Below the pieces are notes generated by a model that was not told where the DNA came from, ran no database searches, and saw only the letters and a list, made by a program, of their open reading frames with translations. From Candidatus Gottesmanbacteria bacterium RIFCSPHIGHO2_01_FULL_46_14 (GTDB lineage: Bacteria; Patescibacteriota; Microgenomatia; UBA10105; UBA927), in NCBI GenBank assembly GCA_001780895.1, contig MFJJ01000055.1:178-7663 (forward strand): a stretch of 7,486 nucleotides of DNA, written 5' to 3'. Positions 1-6,259 of the stretch are shown piece after piece. Within the stretch, counting starts at the first letter, position 1. The number at the start of each line of letters is the position of its first letter. The position numbers and the translations under genes were made by a program.

Positions 1-2
1 CG

Positions 3-674
3 TCCCGATTTACCCTTGGCATGGGACAATCAAATCTCATCGTCTTATTTGTTTTATTGTCATCACTGGTCTATCGCTCCGGAATTCTCATGGGACTTGC
101 ATGGATATTGAAGCCGCAACTCATGATTCTTGCGGTTCTCTTAATTATTAAGCGACAATGGAAAATTTTCATACCGTCTTTTCTTGTTGTGCTTCTTGCT
201 GCATTGAGCACGGGTTTTGTTTTTGGATGGCCGTGGTATCAACAATACTTCACGCGTGAACTGCCTATGCTTATGGAATTCCGGGGCCGGGAGATTTATT
301 ATAACCAGGGGATTGAAGCATTTGTTAGCCGTTTGGGTATGCCGTGGCTATCAATAATTCTCAAGGTCGTTGTCCTCATCGTTGCTTTTTTTTCTGTACG
401 AAAACAAACATTCATTCATGCAGTACCGCTTGTGTTGTCTCTTCTTCTTTTGATCATGCCTCTTTCCTGGCAGCATCACTACGTGTTTCTTTTGCCAGCA
501 ATGATCTTTTTGTGGCGTTACTTCCAGTCGACGCTGTTTTGGATAGCTATGGTGCTGGTGAGTTTCAATATAAAAGAACCATCGCTGTATGGGCCAATCG
601 TCTTGTCCCATGTGTTTTTTGGCAACACCCTTGTGTTTTGGCTTCTTAGCCGAGTACACTCGAGGAAACTATGA
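3..674 (+). CDS. GT87/DUF2029-like membrane glycosyltransferase, C-terminal part (5'-truncated by window)
   Basis: The frame is open from base 3, before the first ATG at 21, so the gene starts upstream of the window; 223 residues are visible. The opening GMGQSNLIVLF, the following GLAWILKPQLMIL and then IKRQWK match the family pattern GQ-N-L, hydrophobic helix, G-L-A-x-x-x-K-P, R-R-W known from GT87 (DUF2029) mannosyl/arabinosyltransferases. The later loop with WYQQYF, YYNQGIEAFVSRLG is also typical. Several hydrophobic helices follow to the C terminus. Family members use polyprenol-phosphate sugars on the outer face of the membrane. The TGA stop (672-674) overlaps the ATG of the next gene in ATGA, which supports co-transcription with the O-antigen ligase-like gene and a role in surface polysaccharide or lipoglycan assembly. 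The catalytic N-terminal acidic motif lies outside the window. Donor and acceptor cannot be inferred. Confidence 0.75.
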   Translation, partial: SRFTLGMGQSNLIVLFVLLSSLVYRSGILMGLAWILKPQLMILAVLLIIKRQWKIFIPSFLVVLLAALSTGFVFGWPWYQQYFTRELPMLMEFRGREIYYNQGIEAFVSRLGMPWLSIILKVVVLIVAFFSVRKQTFIHAVPLVLSLLLLIMPLSWQHHYVFLLPAMIFLWRYFQSTLFWIAMVLVSFNIKEPSLYGPIVLSHVFFGNTLVFWLLSRVHSRKL

Positions 675-1813
675 ACGTACTGGCGATCGCGTTTCTTTTA
701 AGTCTTGTGGGCGGGCAGCTCTTGGGTTGGACGATACGGCCGGGAGTCGTCGTCTATGCCCACGATATCCTTCTTGTGTTACTGCTCGTATGGGCGTATG
801 CGACGCAGATCATGGACGGGACACGTGTGCGACTCCTCCATAGCCTCTATGCGTTTTTTTTCGTAGGTCTCGCGTCTCTCGTTCTGCACATCTCTCTATT
901 TGGCGGCACACTTACGTTTTTGAGCTCTCTGTATCTTCTGCGCTGGTTTATCTATGTGGAGGTCTATGTTTTGGTTGCCTCGAAAAAACAAAAATTTCCG
1001 TGGACAGAGTGGCTGTATGCGTCCTCGGTTTTATTTGCGGCAGTAGGGCTCGTTCAATATCTTCTTTACCCGGATCTTCGCAATCTCACCTACCTTGGGT
1101 GGGATCCGCATTACTATCGCCTCTTTAGTACGCTCCTGGACCCCAATTTTGCAGGAATCATTCTGGTTCTTGGTTTTTTTCTCGGATTTGGCTTCATAAA
1201 ACGACGTCCGTTGCTCATCGTTTCCGAGCTCCTTCTTTTTGCAGCGTTTCTCCTTACCTATTCCAGAAGCAGTTATCTGGCCTTTATCGCGGGAATTGTT
1301 ACGTACGCATGTATTACTAAACAAAGACAACTCGCCCTCGGACTGTTGCTGCTTTTTTTTGGTGCTATCGCAGTCTTGCCCATCCGCGATATTGATATAT
1401 TACGCGTTAATCGGCTCGATTCGGCAGTTGCCCGTCTGGGGAATTGGGAACGGGGGATGGATCTTTTTGGCGAGTCTCCACTAATCGGTTGGGGATTTAA
1501 TACCTTGCGATTCGTTCAAACCCAGCGCCATTGGGTCGATGACACGCAGATCGTATCGAGGGCTGGCGGGGGGCTGGATAACAGTTTTATCTTTTTGCTG
1601 GCAACAACCGGAGTCGTCGGACTTGCAAGTTACCTGTGGATTCTCAATTCTATTATTTTGTCGGCAAGACGCAACGCGGTGCTTCTGGTATCACTTGCCG
1701 CAATCATCGTCCACGCGTTTTTTGTCAACAGTCTCTTTTATCCCTGGGTCATGATATGGCTATGGATTTTGGCTGGAGCTGCCGAGAGAGTGCAGGCTAG
1801 CGGCGATACGTAA
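671..1813 (+). CDS. O-antigen ligase/polymerase-like (Wzy_C family) membrane protein
   Basis: The 380-aa protein is almost entirely hydrophobic (roughly 10-12 helices) with one larger polar loop at about residues 240-300. Recognisable family landmarks in order are DPN (158-160) before a Gly-rich helix, TYSRSSYLA (196-204) with the conserved Ser-Arg, R255-LGNWERG, PLIGWGFNT (270-278), and a GG-x-D-N-S-F followed by TTGVVGL (299-318). This order is typical of the Wzy_C domain of O-antigen ligases (WaaL) and polymerases, which transfer or polymerise lipid-linked glycans at the outer face of the membrane. A GAGG ribosome-binding site at 662-665 lies 5 nt before the ATG, which overlaps the preceding stop. 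One oddity is that the residue before the conserved Asn in the loop is Asp303, where WaaL proteins usually have the functionally important His. Ligase versus polymerase cannot be decided. The 3' end overlaps the convergent minus-strand gene by 17 bp. Confidence 0.8.
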   Translation: MNVLAIAFLLSLVGGQLLGWTIRPGVVVYAHDILLVLLLVWAYATQIMDGTRVRLLHSLYAFFFVGLASLVLHISLFGGTLTFLSSLYLLRWFIYVEVYVLVASKKQKFPWTEWLYASSVLFAAVGLVQYLLYPDLRNLTYLGWDPHYYRLFSTLLDPNFAGIILVLGFFLGFGFIKRRPLLIVSELLLFAAFLLTYSRSSYLAFIAGIVTYACITKQRQLALGLLLLFFGAIAVLPIRDIDILRVNRLDSAVARLGNWERGMDLFGESPLIGWGFNTLRFVQTQRHWVDDTQIVSRAGGGLDNSFIFLLATTGVVGLASYLWILNSIILSARRNAVLLVSLAAIIVHAFFVNSLFYPWVMIWLWILAGAAERVQASGDT

Positions 1814-2507
1814 CTCTTCGTTCAATTTGGCTTTTGTTGCCGGCGACATCGGTAGCCACGATTTTCAAAATTGTTTCTCCCTCGGACAGATTGATCGTAT
1901 AGTGGAATGCTCCGTCGGCATTGACAACGACAAACCGTCCGTTGACGGTAACTGAAGATTCTTCCTCGGTTTTCCCTTCGATAGTGAGCCTACTGTCGTC
2001 GCCTACCACTTCTTTCCCATCATCAGGGGAGGTCACTTCCATGAGTGGACCTTCGCTCTTTTGTATAATATGCAGGACATTGGAAAGTTGACTCATATTC
2101 TCTTTTCCGTCGGTGATTTTTGCACTCATGACATTTTCACCTTTTTGAAGCGCGACATCCTCGAGTTCAAATGTTCCTTCGGCGGGAACCGTCATTTTTT
2201 TAAATTCTTTTTCATTGAGATAAACAATGAGCGTGGTATCAGCTTGGGCACTGCCGGTTATTTTAATATGAGCGCTAAAGGTCGCCTCCGGAGCGGGATC
2301 AAGGATTGGGGGAAGAAGGAGGGCGCTTTGCTGTTGCTGTTGGGGTGGGGCACCACGAATCCAATCAACAAACACACTAAAGCCAATGAGGATTCGGACG
2401 CCAAATAAGAGGAGAAACAGCAATACGCCGATAATCCCCGCGATTGCATAATACAATCGCTTTTTCGCCCGTCGGTCTTCAATTCTGTCGTATCGGGATA
2501 CCGTCAT
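1797..2507 (-). CDS. Membrane-anchored protein with two Ig-like domains
   Basis: The 236-aa protein has a short basic cytoplasmic N terminus (residues 1-18, rich in R/K), one strong transmembrane segment at about 19-45, then a Gln/Pro linker (PPQQQQQ at 54-60). Two beta-sandwich Ig-like repeats of about 75-80 residues follow. Repeat 1 (about 68-148) has ITGSAQADTTLIVYLN and LQKGENVMSAKITD. Repeat 2 (about 156-234) has SPDDGKEVVGDDSRLTIEG, VTVNG and GETILKIVATDVAGNKS. The pattern TSP-DG, I-x-G, V-x-V-N-G, G-x-F, L-x-x-G-x-N/T-x-I-x-x-x-A-T-D-x-A-G-N is classic for bacterial Ig-like/glucodextranase-B-like modules. These usually mediate adhesion or cell-wall association outside the membrane. No enzymatic domain is seen. 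A GGAG motif 3 nt before the ATG may be its ribosome-binding site. It faces the ligase gene, so co-regulation is not implied. The specific role is unknown. Confidence 0.75.
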   Translation of the reverse strand: MTVSRYDRIEDRRAKKRLYYAIAGIIGVLLFLLLFGVRILIGFSVFVDWIRGAPPQQQQQSALLLPPILDPAPEATFSAHIKITGSAQADTTLIVYLNEKEFKKMTVPAEGTFELEDVALQKGENVMSAKITDGKENMSQLSNVLHIIQKSEGPLMEVTSPDDGKEVVGDDSRLTIEGKTEEESSVTVNGRFVVVNADGAFHYTINLSEGETILKIVATDVAGNKSQIERRVTYRR

Positions 2508-2521
2508 AATCTCCAGACTAT

Positions 2522-2530
2522 ATCATACCA
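2522..2530 (-). promoter_or_regulatory. Extended -10 promoter for the Ig-like gene
   Basis: Read on the minus strand, TGGTATGAT (2530 to 2522) is a good extended -10. It would start transcription near 2515, giving a leader of about 8 nt that contains GGAG before the ATG at 2507. An overlapping TATAGT (2522 to 2517) is an alternative. No convincing -35 is seen. This is a sequence-pattern call only. Confidence 0.45.
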
Positions 2531-2534
2531 CCGC

Positions 2535-2564
2535 TTGTCGAGAGAAAGCATCCTTTGGTATACT
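2535..2564 (+). promoter_or_regulatory. Extended -10 promoter, predicted leaderless, for the NTF2-like gene
   Basis: TGGTATACT at 2556-2564 is a near-perfect extended -10, ending 6 nt before the ATG at 2571, so the predicted +1 falls on the A of the start codon. A weak -35 candidate, TTGTCG (2535-2540), sits 18 bp upstream. No Shine-Dalgarno sequence precedes the ATG. The promoter lies back to back with the minus-strand promoter inside a 63-bp divergent gap. Confidence 0.55.
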
Positions 2565-2570
2565 TAGAAA

Positions 2571-3032
2571 ATGACAAACATACTAGATTCCCTAGAGGAA
2601 CGGGTGAACACAAACGAATTTCAAAGACTTTTGCAAACCATTGCAGACGGGTGGAATACGAAGGATGCAAAAAAAGCCGTTGAATGCTTCATCGACGATG
2701 CGGTCTACATAGAACCTCCCGATAAACAATTTTTTCAAGGAAAGAATCAGCTCTACCAATATTTTGGAGGAGATGACGGCTTTGATATGAAGTTAACCTG
2801 GCATCACGTGTTTTTTGATGAGGAGAAACAACAAGGGGCAGGAGAGTATACATTTGAAATGAACGATATCATCCATCATGGAGTAGCAATTCTGGAACTT
2901 GAAAACGGAAAGATAAAGCTCTGGAGAGAATACGACGTGACCGGAAATCTTTCCTATGAAGATTTTCTGAAAACCGAAGGAAAACAATTCAAATTCACGT
3001 ACGCAACGCCACACGCAATGCTTAAGGCGTAA
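2571..3032 (+). CDS. SnoaL/NTF2-like domain protein
   Basis: This is a 153-aa soluble protein with no signal peptide. Residues 16-128 follow the NTF2-like (cone-shaped alpha+beta barrel) layout. An N-terminal helix (EFQRLLQTIADGWNTKD) leads to KAVECFIDDAVYIEPP, then FFQGKNQLYQYF, and then alternating beta strands including TWHHVFFDEE, GAGEYTFEM and HHGVAILELENGKIKLWREYD. The pattern of a helix with W-x-x-x-D followed by F-x-x-D-A-x-x-x-x-P and a terminal G-K-I-x-x-W-R-E-Y-x-D is typical of SnoaL-like proteins. These range from small-molecule isomerases and hydrolases to non-catalytic binding proteins. Substrate and activity cannot be read from the sequence. The gene has its own promoter and is followed 27 bp later by an ABC exporter that also appears to have its own promoter, so a shared function is only possible. 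Confidence 0.7.
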   Translation: MTNILDSLEERVNTNEFQRLLQTIADGWNTKDAKKAVECFIDDAVYIEPPDKQFFQGKNQLYQYFGGDDGFDMKLTWHHVFFDEEKQQGAGEYTFEMNDIIHHGVAILELENGKIKLWREYDVTGNLSYEDFLKTEGKQFKFTYATPHAMLKA

Positions 3033-3047
3033 TCTTCATTTTTACGA

Positions 3048-3053
3048 TAAAAT
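3048..3053 (+). promoter_or_regulatory. Putative -10 for the ABC exporter gene
   Basis: TAAAAT ends 6 nt before the GTG start at 3060, the same geometry as the other predicted leaderless promoters here, but it lacks the upstream TG and has no clear -35. Readthrough from the NTF2-like gene is equally possible, because no terminator is visible in 3033-3059. Confidence 0.35.
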
Positions 3054-3059
3054 AGACAG

Positions 3060-4832
3060 GTGAAGAATATTATTAGTATTCTGCGCCTCAGTAAGCCACT
3101 CCACACGCTCCTTGCGATTTTAGCAACACTTATAGTTTTGGGGACGTTACTTGCTCTCGTTGCACCCCTCCTTTCTAAAGTCATCGTCGATGAGGTGGTT
3201 AAGGAGGTACAAAACGGTACCGGCAATATCAATACCTTAATTCTTTATGTCGTTCTTGCGTTTCTAGCGAGCGTCGGGAGTGTACTTTTGCAGGCGATCA
3301 GCGAGCGGGTGGGCGACCATTTTGCCGGAAGGCTCAGAAAATTTCTGACCGAAAAATTCTACGACAAAGCATTCACGCTCCCGCAGTCGTACTTCGATTC
3401 CGAGCTTTCCGGAAAAATCGTCAATCAGCTTGTCCGCGGGATCCAAACGATTCAGGGATTTTTAAACGCCGCGACCAATTTTATTATCCCCACGTTTTTG
3501 CAGAGCATTATTATCGTGTTTGTGCTTTCCCGCTATAATCTGCCGGTTGCACTCTTTATCGCCGCTCTTTTTCCGGTCTATATTCTCCTGTCGCACAAAT
3601 CAACGCAACTGTGGGGGAAGGAAGAGTATAAGAAAAACGCCATCGAAGATACGATCCGCGGTCGGATACAGGAGACGATTGCCAATATGAGTCTGGTCAA
3701 GAGTTTTATCCGGCAGCAGGATGAATATGCGTTTGTTTCCAAAAATCTCGCCGACAGTAATCACATTTACGCACGCCAATCCCAGACGTTTCATGTCTAC
3801 GATTTTCTGCGTGGATTTGCGCTTCAGGTGACCATATTTGGCGTTAACATATTCGTGTTTTGGAACGCCTTCAACGGAACCATAACTATCGGAGAAACCG
3901 TATTAATCCTTCAGTTCGTCAACCAGGCACGCATTCCGCTGTTTGCCATGTCCTATATTCTTACCCAATTGCAACTGGCTGAGGCCGGCTCCAAAGAGTA
4001 CCTCGAAATTTTGGGGATTGAGTCAACAGAAAACTATCGCACCTATTCGCGCGCGAGCAAGCATCTCAAGGATCCTGAAATTGAGTATCGGCACGTGGAT
4101 TTTTCGTACGAAACGTCAAAGGTGGTGCTCAACGACGTATCGTTCATGCTCAACAAATTTGAATCTGTTGCTCTTGTGGGGCCAAGCGGCGCCGGTAAGT
4201 CGACGATCGTTAATCTTCTCCTCAAGTTTTATGAACCCAACAGCGGAGACATATTCATAAACGGCATTTCTTATAAAAAACTTGACCACAGCACGATCCG
4301 CAATAATATTGCGCTGGTGTTTCAGGAAAGCGAACTCTTTTCGACAACTGTTCGTTACAACGTCGCCTACGGCAAACCAGAAGCAACCGATGAAGAAATC
4401 ATCCGTGCGCTCAAGCTCGCCAATGCCTATGAATTTGTCGAGAAACTGCCCGAAGGGCTGGATAGTGAAATCGGAGAGCGGGGCGTGCGACTGTCCGGCG
4501 GGCAGAAACAGCGGATTCAAATAGCAAGGGCAATCCTCAAGGACGCGCCGATTCTGGTTCTTGACGAGGCGACCTCATCTCTTGATGCCAAAAGCGAGAA
4601 AGAAGTCCAGGACGCCCTGGAGGTTCTTATGCAAAAAAAACTCGTGATCATCATTGCCCACCGCTTCTCGACGATTCAGAATGTCGACAAAGTTGTCGTC
4701 GTCGACCAAGGCCGGATCGTCGACTATGGCAAGCCCCAGGAGCTCGCTCAAAAGAAAGGCCTCTACGCCGATCTCCTCAATTATCAAATCCAAGGCAACA
4801 AGAAGCTTCTCGAGAAATTTGAGATATATTAG
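3060..4832 (+). CDS. ABC exporter, fused permease and ATPase (MsbA/MdlB-like)
   Basis: The 590-aa protein is the normal length for a type I half-transporter that works as a homodimer or heterodimer in the cytoplasmic membrane. The transmembrane domain spans about 1-320, with hydrophobic helices near 16-38, 58-80, 140-157, 160-178, 250-270 and 277-295, and includes the ABC_membrane-like stretch YFDSELSGKIVNQLVRGI. The nucleotide-binding domain spans about 340-575. It carries Walker A GPSGAGKST (374-382, K380), Q-loop Gln422, signature LSGGQ (478-482), Walker B ILVLDE (498-503, with catalytic Glu503), D-loop SSLDA and switch His534. All motifs are intact, so it should hydrolyse ATP. The start is GTG at 3060, since the N-terminal helix begins directly after it. 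Subfamily members export lipids, peptides or drugs, and the substrate here is unknown. No partner half-transporter is adjacent, which favours a homodimer. Confidence 0.93.
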   Translation: MKNIISILRLSKPLHTLLAILATLIVLGTLLALVAPLLSKVIVDEVVKEVQNGTGNINTLILYVVLAFLASVGSVLLQAISERVGDHFAGRLRKFLTEKFYDKAFTLPQSYFDSELSGKIVNQLVRGIQTIQGFLNAATNFIIPTFLQSIIIVFVLSRYNLPVALFIAALFPVYILLSHKSTQLWGKEEYKKNAIEDTIRGRIQETIANMSLVKSFIRQQDEYAFVSKNLADSNHIYARQSQTFHVYDFLRGFALQVTIFGVNIFVFWNAFNGTITIGETVLILQFVNQARIPLFAMSYILTQLQLAEAGSKEYLEILGIESTENYRTYSRASKHLKDPEIEYRHVDFSYETSKVVLNDVSFMLNKFESVALVGPSGAGKSTIVNLLLKFYEPNSGDIFINGISYKKLDHSTIRNNIALVFQESELFSTTVRYNVAYGKPEATDEEIIRALKLANAYEFVEKLPEGLDSEIGERGVRLSGGQKQRIQIARAILKDAPILVLDEATSSLDAKSEKEVQDALEVLMQKKLVIIIAHRFSTIQNVDKVVVVDQGRIVDYGKPQELAQKKGLYADLLNYQIQGNKKLLEKFEIY

Positions 4833-4834
4833 AG

Positions 4835-4857
4835 ATGGAAGGATCGCATCCTTCCAT
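4835..4857. terminator. Perfect 10-bp hairpin after the ABC exporter (possible terminator or operator)
   Basis: ATGGAAGGAT (4835-4844) and ATCCTTCCAT (4848-4857) are exact inverted repeats with a 3-nt CGC loop. The stem starts 2 nt after the stop codon. No T-run follows (next bases GGAGAAATTATTT), so it is not a canonical intrinsic terminator. It could protect the 3' end or stall polymerase. Because it ends 12 nt before the next gene's extended -10, it could also be a protein-binding operator. Confidence 0.5.
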
Positions 4858-4869
4858 GGAGAAATTATT

Positions 4870-4878
4870 TGGTACAAT
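4870..4878 (+). promoter_or_regulatory. Extended -10 promoter, predicted leaderless, for ridA unit
   Basis: TGGTACAAT ends 5 nt before the ATG at 4884, so transcription is expected to begin at or next to the start codon. There is no recognisable -35 and no Shine-Dalgarno. The perfect hairpin at 4835-4857 occupies the place where a -35 would lie. Confidence 0.55.
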
Positions 4879-4883
4879 AGGCC

Positions 4884-5267
4884 ATGAAAACTAAGATTGA
4901 AACATCGGGAGCACCAAGAGCAACCGGACCGTTTTCACAGGGGATTGTCACCGGTCAGTTCGTATTTACTTCAGGACAGATCTATTTGACACCAGAAGGA
5001 AAACTCCTAGAGGGTACAATTGAAGAGCAGGTTCATCAGATAATGAAAAATCTTGGTGCGATTCTCAAAGATGCGGGAGTAACCTTTGAAAATGTGGTAA
5101 AGACGACGATCTATGTAACGGACATGTCGATTTATGGACAAGTCAATATTGTCTACGGCAGTTATTTTAAAGATCCACCATTCCCGGCCCGAGAAACCGT
5201 ATGTGTCAAAGAACTGCCGCTCGGAGCAAAGGTCGAAATCAGTATGGTTGCGGTGAAGAATATATGA
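4884..5267 (+). CDS. ridA: RidA family reactive enamine/imine deaminase (YjgF/YER057c/UK114)
   Basis: The 127-aa protein matches the usual RidA length and fold throughout. It has PRATGPFSQGIVTGQFVFTSGQ (residues 11-32), the EEQVHQIMKNLGAILKDAG helix (48-65), VVKTTIYVTDMS (71-82), and the active-site block PPFPARETVCVKELPLG (98-114) followed by KVEISMVAV. Arg103 corresponds to the Arg (Arg105 in E. coli-type proteins) that binds the carboxylate of the substrate, and Glu118 to the conserved active-site Glu. RidA proteins are cytosolic trimers that hydrolyse 2-aminoacrylate and related enamines or imines released by PLP enzymes, preventing damage to other PLP enzymes. The gene is first in a unit: its TGA (5265-5267) overlaps the ATG of the small membrane protein. 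Both key residues are present, so an active enzyme is likely. Confidence 0.92.
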   Translation: MKTKIETSGAPRATGPFSQGIVTGQFVFTSGQIYLTPEGKLLEGTIEEQVHQIMKNLGAILKDAGVTFENVVKTTIYVTDMSIYGQVNIVYGSYFKDPPFPARETVCVKELPLGAKVEISMVAVKNI

Positions 5268-5446
5268 ATACAAAGAAATACGGTTGGGGATGGAGACCGG
5301 CGAGTTGGCAGGGGTGGGTTATCCTGGGGGTGTATCTCTGGTTTGTGGTGTGGAGTTATATGAATACGACGCTTTTTAACTTTATTCCTGATGCGATCAT
5401 TCTCACTGCAATTTTTATCGCAATGTATTACAAAACAAGAAAATGA
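5264..5446 (+). CDS. 60-aa Trp-rich small membrane protein, two TM helices
   Basis: The start chosen is the ATG at 5264, which overlaps the ridA stop as ATGA; an upstream in-frame extension would run back through ridA in a meaningless frame. The 60-residue product has a basic, aromatic N terminus (KKYGWGWRPASWQGW, residues 4-18). Two hydrophobic segments follow at about 17-33 and 40-56, with a short NTTLFNFIPD linker, and the protein ends in the basic KTRK. Six of the 60 residues are Trp, all between 8 and 30. The stop overlaps the start of the peroxiredoxin gene (ATGA at 5443). The N-terminal YGWGW-x-P-A-x-WQGW pattern looks like a conserved motif of small bacterial membrane proteins, but no function is known to me. 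Being sandwiched between RidA and PrxQ suggests a role linked to stress or membrane redox, which is inference only. Confidence 0.75.
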   Translation: MNTKKYGWGWRPASWQGWVILGVYLWFVVWSYMNTTLFNFIPDAIILTAIFIAMYYKTRK

Positions 5447-5856
5447 ACGCTGCTCATTTTGCGCTACTCGATCAGAATGGCAAAATTCATACGCTTACCG
5501 ACTACAAGGGGAAGTGGTTGATTGTCTATTTTTATCCCAAAGACGATACGCCGGGATGTACGAAAGAAGCGTGCTCGTTTCGTGACAATATAGAAGAGTT
5601 TCGAAAGCGAGGAGTGTCTATCGTTGGAATTTCGAAAGACACGGTTGAGTCTCACAAAAAATTTGCCCAAAAATTCAACCTCACGTTTCCAATCTTAGCT
5701 GACCCCGAGTGCAAAACAATTGAGGCATTTGGCGCATGGGGGCGGCGAAATACCTATCTTATAAATCCTGGCGGTGAAATCGTAAAAACGTATGAAAAAG
5801 TAAATCCTCTGGTTCACGTTGGACAACTTATCAAAGACCTCTCTTCCATGGTATAG
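5443..5856 (+). CDS. bcp: Thiol peroxidase, PrxQ/BCP-type peroxiredoxin
   Basis: The 137-aa protein carries the Prx active site DDTPGCTKEACSFRD. Thr36, Pro37 and peroxidatic Cys39 are followed by resolving Cys44 (C-x4-C), the arrangement of atypical 2-Cys BCP/PrxQ enzymes. GKWLIVYFYPKD (24-34) before it and VSIVGISKDTVESHKKFAQKFNLTFPILADPE (58-89) after it are typical of the family. TYLINPGGEIVKTYEKVNP supplies the last strands, with Arg101/102 as candidates for the conserved active-site Arg. The enzyme reduces H2O2 and organic hydroperoxides in the cytosol using thioredoxin-type donors. It is slightly short: it starts right at the first strand, and the loop between FGAWG (96-100) and the TYLIN strand (104-108) lacks about a dozen residues found in E. 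coli Bcp. The 3' end carries the promoter of the next gene. Confidence 0.92.
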   Translation: MNAAHFALLDQNGKIHTLTDYKGKWLIVYFYPKDDTPGCTKEACSFRDNIEEFRKRGVSIVGISKDTVESHKKFAQKFNLTFPILADPECKTIEAFGAWGRRNTYLINPGGEIVKTYEKVNPLVHVGQLIKDLSSMV

Positions 5857-5857
5857 T
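5828..5857 (+). promoter_or_regulatory. Extended -10 promoter, predicted leaderless, for cupin-tspO unit
   Basis: TGGTATAGT (5849-5857) overlaps the last codons and TAG stop of the peroxiredoxin gene. It ends 6 nt before the ATG at 5864, placing the predicted +1 on the start codon. A weak -35, TTATCA (5828-5833), lies 18 bp upstream inside the peroxiredoxin coding region. Confidence 0.5.
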
Positions 5858-5863
5858 AAACGT

Positions 5864-6259
5864 ATGAAAGGCTATCAGGGAAATATTGAAGAGTTGTCCC
5901 TCGCCAATACGAGCTTTCGCACCGTCCTCTATACGACAAAAAATCTCCAGCTTGTCCTCATGAGTTTGCTTCCAAACGAAGAAATCGGGGAGGAAGTTCA
6001 CGATGTCGATCAGTTTTTCCGGTTTGAAAAAGGGATGGGGAAGGCAATAATAGACGGAAACGAGTATGAGATTGGAGACGGAGACGTGGTGATTGTTCCT
6101 GCAGGTGCAAAGCACAACATCATCAACACGTCTTCAAGCGATCCGCTCAAGCTCTATACGCTTTACTGCCCGCCGCATCACCGTGATGGTGTGGTCCACG
6201 CCACGAAGGCAGATGCGACCGGAGATACCGAGCATTTTGATGGCAAAACGACGGAATAA
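5864..6259 (+). CDS. Single-domain cupin protein
   Basis: The ATG at 5864 is preferred over the TTG at 5819 because family similarity begins at MKGYQGNIEEL and the promoter sits between them. The 131-aa product is one cupin barrel. Motif 1 is the variant IGEEVHDVDQFFRFEKGMG (41-59). Here Glu44, His46 and Gln50 occupy the positions usually taken by His, His and Glu. Motif 2 is GDGDVVIVPAGAKHNIINT (71-89) with His84. These residues are likely metal ligands, as in other cupins. The tail LKLYTLYCPPHHRDGVVHATKADA...EHFDGKTTE (95-131) is a hallmark of a widespread, strongly conserved family of stand-alone bacterial cupins that I recognise but whose reaction is not established. It has no signal peptide, so it is cytosolic. 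Its last 20 bp overlap the tspO start, so the two are almost surely co-translated. Confidence 0.88.
   Translation: MKGYQGNIEELSLANTSFRTVLYTTKNLQLVLMSLLPNEEIGEEVHDVDQFFRFEKGMGKAIIDGNEYEIGDGDVVIVPAGAKHNIINTSSSDPLKLYTLYCPPHHRDGVVHATKADATGDTEHFDGKTTE

Noticed and set aside
344..843. Open frames at 344-649 (+), 351-659 (-) and 589-843 (+)
   Set aside because: They lie wholly within the GT87-like and O-antigen ligase genes in other frames and have no family resemblance or start signals.
2061..2482. Frames at 2061-2408 (+) and 2258-2482 (-)
   Set aside because: They overlap the Ig-like gene, whose repeat structure and promoter are clear.
4116..4520. 134-aa minus-strand frame
   Set aside because: It is antisense to the ATPase domain of the ABC exporter; all ABC motifs are intact on the plus strand.
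4835..4857. Canonical rho-independent terminator
   Set aside because: The stem is perfect but no T-run follows it on the plus strand, so it is reported only as a hairpin of uncertain role.
5819..5863. TTG start extending the cupin by 15 residues
   Set aside because: It would overlap the peroxiredoxin C terminus, lacks family similarity, and lies upstream of the promoter that fits the ATG at 5864.
6093..6239. N-terminal extension of TspO to 212 aa
   Set aside because: The extension is the cupin gene read in another frame; the ATG at 6240 gives the normal family length.
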